NCBI GenBank assembly: GCA_002255315.1
Contig: NCBD01000045.1
Span: 1-7,596, forward strand
DNA from: Actinobacteria bacterium 21-64-8
GTDB lineage: Bacteria; Actinomycetota; Acidimicrobiia; Acidimicrobiales; RAAP-2
Direction: 5' to 3'
DNA: 7,596 bases
Part shown: positions 6,863 through 7,596 of the stretch, piece by piece
How the letters are laid out: the number at the start of each line of letters is the position of its first letter
Position numbering within the stretch: the stretch's first letter is position 1
Position numbers and translations under genes: made by a program
Notes under the pieces: generated by a model
What the model was told of the DNA's origin: nothing
Database searches by the model: none
Seen by the model: the letters and a program-made list of their open reading frames with translations, nothing else

Positions 6863-6879
6863 CCCGGACGAAGTTCGGG
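6863..6879. promoter_or_regulatory. Imperfect 17-bp dyad between divergent promoters, candidate operator
   Basis: CCCGGACGAAGTTCGGG has arms CCCG/CGGG and AC/GT that pair, with mismatches only at the G/T and G/A positions (6 of 8 pairs match). Its centre (6871) lies within about 2 bp of the midpoint between the two -10 elements and covers both -35 positions. A dimeric regulator bound here could control both gene sets. The dyad is short and GC-rich, so chance is a real alternative. Confidence 0.3.
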
Positions 6880-6889
6880 ACTGGCCGGT

Positions 6890-6895
6890 TAGGGT
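6890..6895 (+). promoter_or_regulatory. Predicted -10 element, leaderless promoter of the peroxidase gene
   Basis: TAGGGT (TANNNT) is followed by exactly 6 nt (ACGCCC) and then ATG 6902, placing the expected transcript start at the A of the start codon. No good Shine-Dalgarno is present apart from the AGGG within the hexamer itself, which would lie 7 nt upstream and is the competing reading. The -35 position at a 17-nt spacer (GACGAA) is poor. Confidence 0.5.
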
Positions 6896-6901
6896 ACGCC
6901 C

Positions 6902-7384
6902 ATGACTCTCTACGACATCCCCATCCACACTTTGAGTGGTGAGCCTTCGTCGCTCGGCGCCTACAAGGACAAGACCCTGTTACTCGTGAACGTCGCCTCG
7001 AAGTGCGGCCTCACGCCCCAGTACGAAGGACTCGAAACTCTCCAGCGCACCTACGAGTCCAAGGGCTTTAGCGTGCTCGGCTTTCCCTGCAATCAGTTCA
7101 TGGGCCAAGAGCCCGGCACCGCCGAGGAGATCCAGAGTTTCTGCTCGACGACCTACGGCGTGACCTTTCCGCTCTTTGAGAAGATCGACGTGAACGGCGA
7201 GGCTCGTCACCCGATCTACGACGAACTGACCAAGGTCGCCGACGCCGAAGGTCACGACGGTGACATTCGCTGGAACTTTGAGAAGTTCCTCGTGCGCCCC
7301 GACGGGACGATCGAGCGCTTCGCGCCCCAGGTCACGCCCGAAGACCCCGAGTTGATCTCGGCGATAGAGACGTCGCTCAGCTAG
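6902..7384 (+). CDS. gpx: Glutathione peroxidase family protein, probably thioredoxin-dependent
   Basis: Cytosolic thiol peroxidase that reduces hydrogen peroxide and organic hydroperoxides. The 160-aa product is full length for the bacterial, non-seleno branch. NVASKCG (30-36) carries the peroxidatic Cys35 in place of selenocysteine. FPCNQF (61-66), Gln69 (in GQEPG) and WNF (Trp124, Asn125) complete the catalytic tetrad. Cys81 in FCSTTYGVTFP lies 46 residues after Cys35, the same spacing as the peroxidatic and resolving cysteines of yeast Orp1/Gpx3 (36 and 82), so a Cys35-Cys81 disulfide reduced by thioredoxin is likely; most actinobacteria lack glutathione. There is no signal peptide. The gene is divergent from the quinone oxidoreductase, a plausible shared redox-stress context. 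It ends in a CTAG shared with the convergent GNAT gene. Confidence 0.95.
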   Translation: MTLYDIPIHTLSGEPSSLGAYKDKTLLLVNVASKCGLTPQYEGLETLQRTYESKGFSVLGFPCNQFMGQEPGTAEEIQSFCSTTYGVTFPLFEKIDVNGEARHPIYDELTKVADAEGHDGDIRWNFEKFLVRPDGTIERFAPQVTPEDPELISAIETSLS

Positions 7385-7596
7385 ACGTCGAGTACGCGCC
7401 GCAGGCGCGTAAAGGTGGGGTGAAATCCCCGCTCGAGCCAGAAGCGCTGCGCGTCGCGGTTCGCGACGCGCCAGTGCACTTCGACGTAGAGCGCTCCTTC
7501 ATCGCGCAGTGTCGCCAACACCTGTGCGACGAAGGCCCCGCCGAGTCCGCGACGACGAAACTCGTCGCGCACGACGACGCCACTCAAGTGGACGAC
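7381..7596 (-). CDS. GNAT-family N-acetyltransferase, C-terminal part (5' end outside window)
   Basis: The minus-strand frame is open from the right edge (base 7596) to TAG at 7383-7381, giving 71 C-terminal residues of a longer gene; GNAT proteins usually have 140-180 aa. SGVVVRDEFRRRGLGG (5-20 of the visible part) is motif A, with the acetyl-CoA pyrophosphate-binding R-x-x-G-x-G. NRDAQRFWLERGF (42-54) is motif B, ending in the usual GF. The acetyl acceptor cannot be predicted, because the substrate-binding N-terminal half is missing. A TTG at 7587 is only an internal leucine and not the true start. The stop codon overlaps the peroxidase stop. Confidence 0.88.
   Translation of the reverse strand, partial: VVHLSGVVVRDEFRRRGLGGAFVAQVLATLRDEGALYVEVHWRVANRDAQRFWLERGFHPTFTRLRRVLDV
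7393..7411. terminator. Perfect 8-bp inverted repeat just after gpx, possible terminator without T-tract
   Basis: TACGCGCC (7393-7400) and GGCGCGTA (7404-7411) form a perfect stem with loop GCA, starting 9 nt after the gpx stop. A second weaker stem follows (GTGGGG 7415-7420 with CCCCGC 7427-7432, one wobble). Neither strand has a T-tract, so this would be a tract-less terminator or an RNA-end stabiliser for gpx. It lies inside the 3' coding end of the GNAT gene and encodes its RLRRVL residues, which could by itself explain the sequence. Confidence 0.35.

Noticed and set aside
6860..6865. TTGCCC as a -35 box for the gpx promoter
   Set aside because: The spacer to TAGGGT would be 24 nt, well outside the 16-19 nt range.
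6891..6896. TACCCT on the minus strand as a further -10 for the oxidoreductase
   Set aside because: It fits TANNNT only because it is the complement of the gpx hexamer region; it is over 50 nt from the start codon, while TAGGCT at 6844-6849 is ideally placed.
1..7596. Mobile elements, CRISPR, tRNA, riboswitch or toxin-antitoxin content
   Set aside because: Nearly every base is accounted for by recognisable housekeeping genes. No repeat array, transposase motif, tRNA fold or long non-coding stretch was seen, and the only real intergenic gap is 64 bp (6838-6901).

Overview
The window (7,596 bp, GC-rich, almost no non-coding DNA) looks like chromosomal DNA of a free-living high-GC actinobacterium. 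Grounds: GC-rich third positions, six GTG starts among the eight genes whose start is visible, tightly overlapping genes, and likely leaderless promoters of the TANNNT type. TTA codons and moderate codon bias argue against Streptomyces. The gene content and sequence style are compatible with Acidimicrobiia or a relative, but that placement is a guess. No mobile element, CRISPR array, tRNA or rRNA is visible.

Region 1 (1-5640, + strand) is a sugar-phosphate operon: pgi (5' end off the window), gnd (short NAD-type 6-phosphogluconate dehydrogenase), pgl, rpiA, zwf and a Cof-type HAD phosphatase. Every junction overlaps: pgi/gnd by 11 nt, gnd/pgl by 1 nt, pgl/rpiA by 4 nt, rpiA/zwf by 4 nt and zwf/HAD by 1 nt. 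The first five products make up glucose-6-P isomerisation plus the whole oxidative pentose phosphate branch (Zwf, Pgl, Gnd) and the ribulose-5-P to ribose-5-P step (RpiA). Stoichiometric, coupled translation is expected. The HAD enzyme at the end is the unexplained member.

Region 2 (5637-6837, - strand) is a two-gene unit read leftwards: a zinc-free PIG3-type quinone oxidoreductase followed 4 nt later by a 78-aa DUF5522-type cysteine protein with a CC-x3-C-x2-C cluster.

Region 3 (6838-6901) is a 64-bp divergent promoter region. Each flanking gene has a TANNNT hexamer exactly 6 nt before its start codon, and an imperfect 17-bp dyad lies midway between them.

Region 4 (6902-7596) holds a thioredoxin-type glutathione peroxidase homologue (+) and, convergent to it, the C-terminal part of a GNAT acetyltransferase (-) that runs off the right edge.

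Both convergent junctions (5637-5640 and 7381-7384) are a single shared CTAG that supplies both stop codons, so any terminator must lie inside coding sequence. Overall this is a housekeeping locus. The items most worth checking are the HAD enzyme in the pentose phosphate operon, the NAD-type Gnd beside Zwf, the mirror-image leaderless promoters, and the DUF5522 gene coupled to an oxidoreductase.
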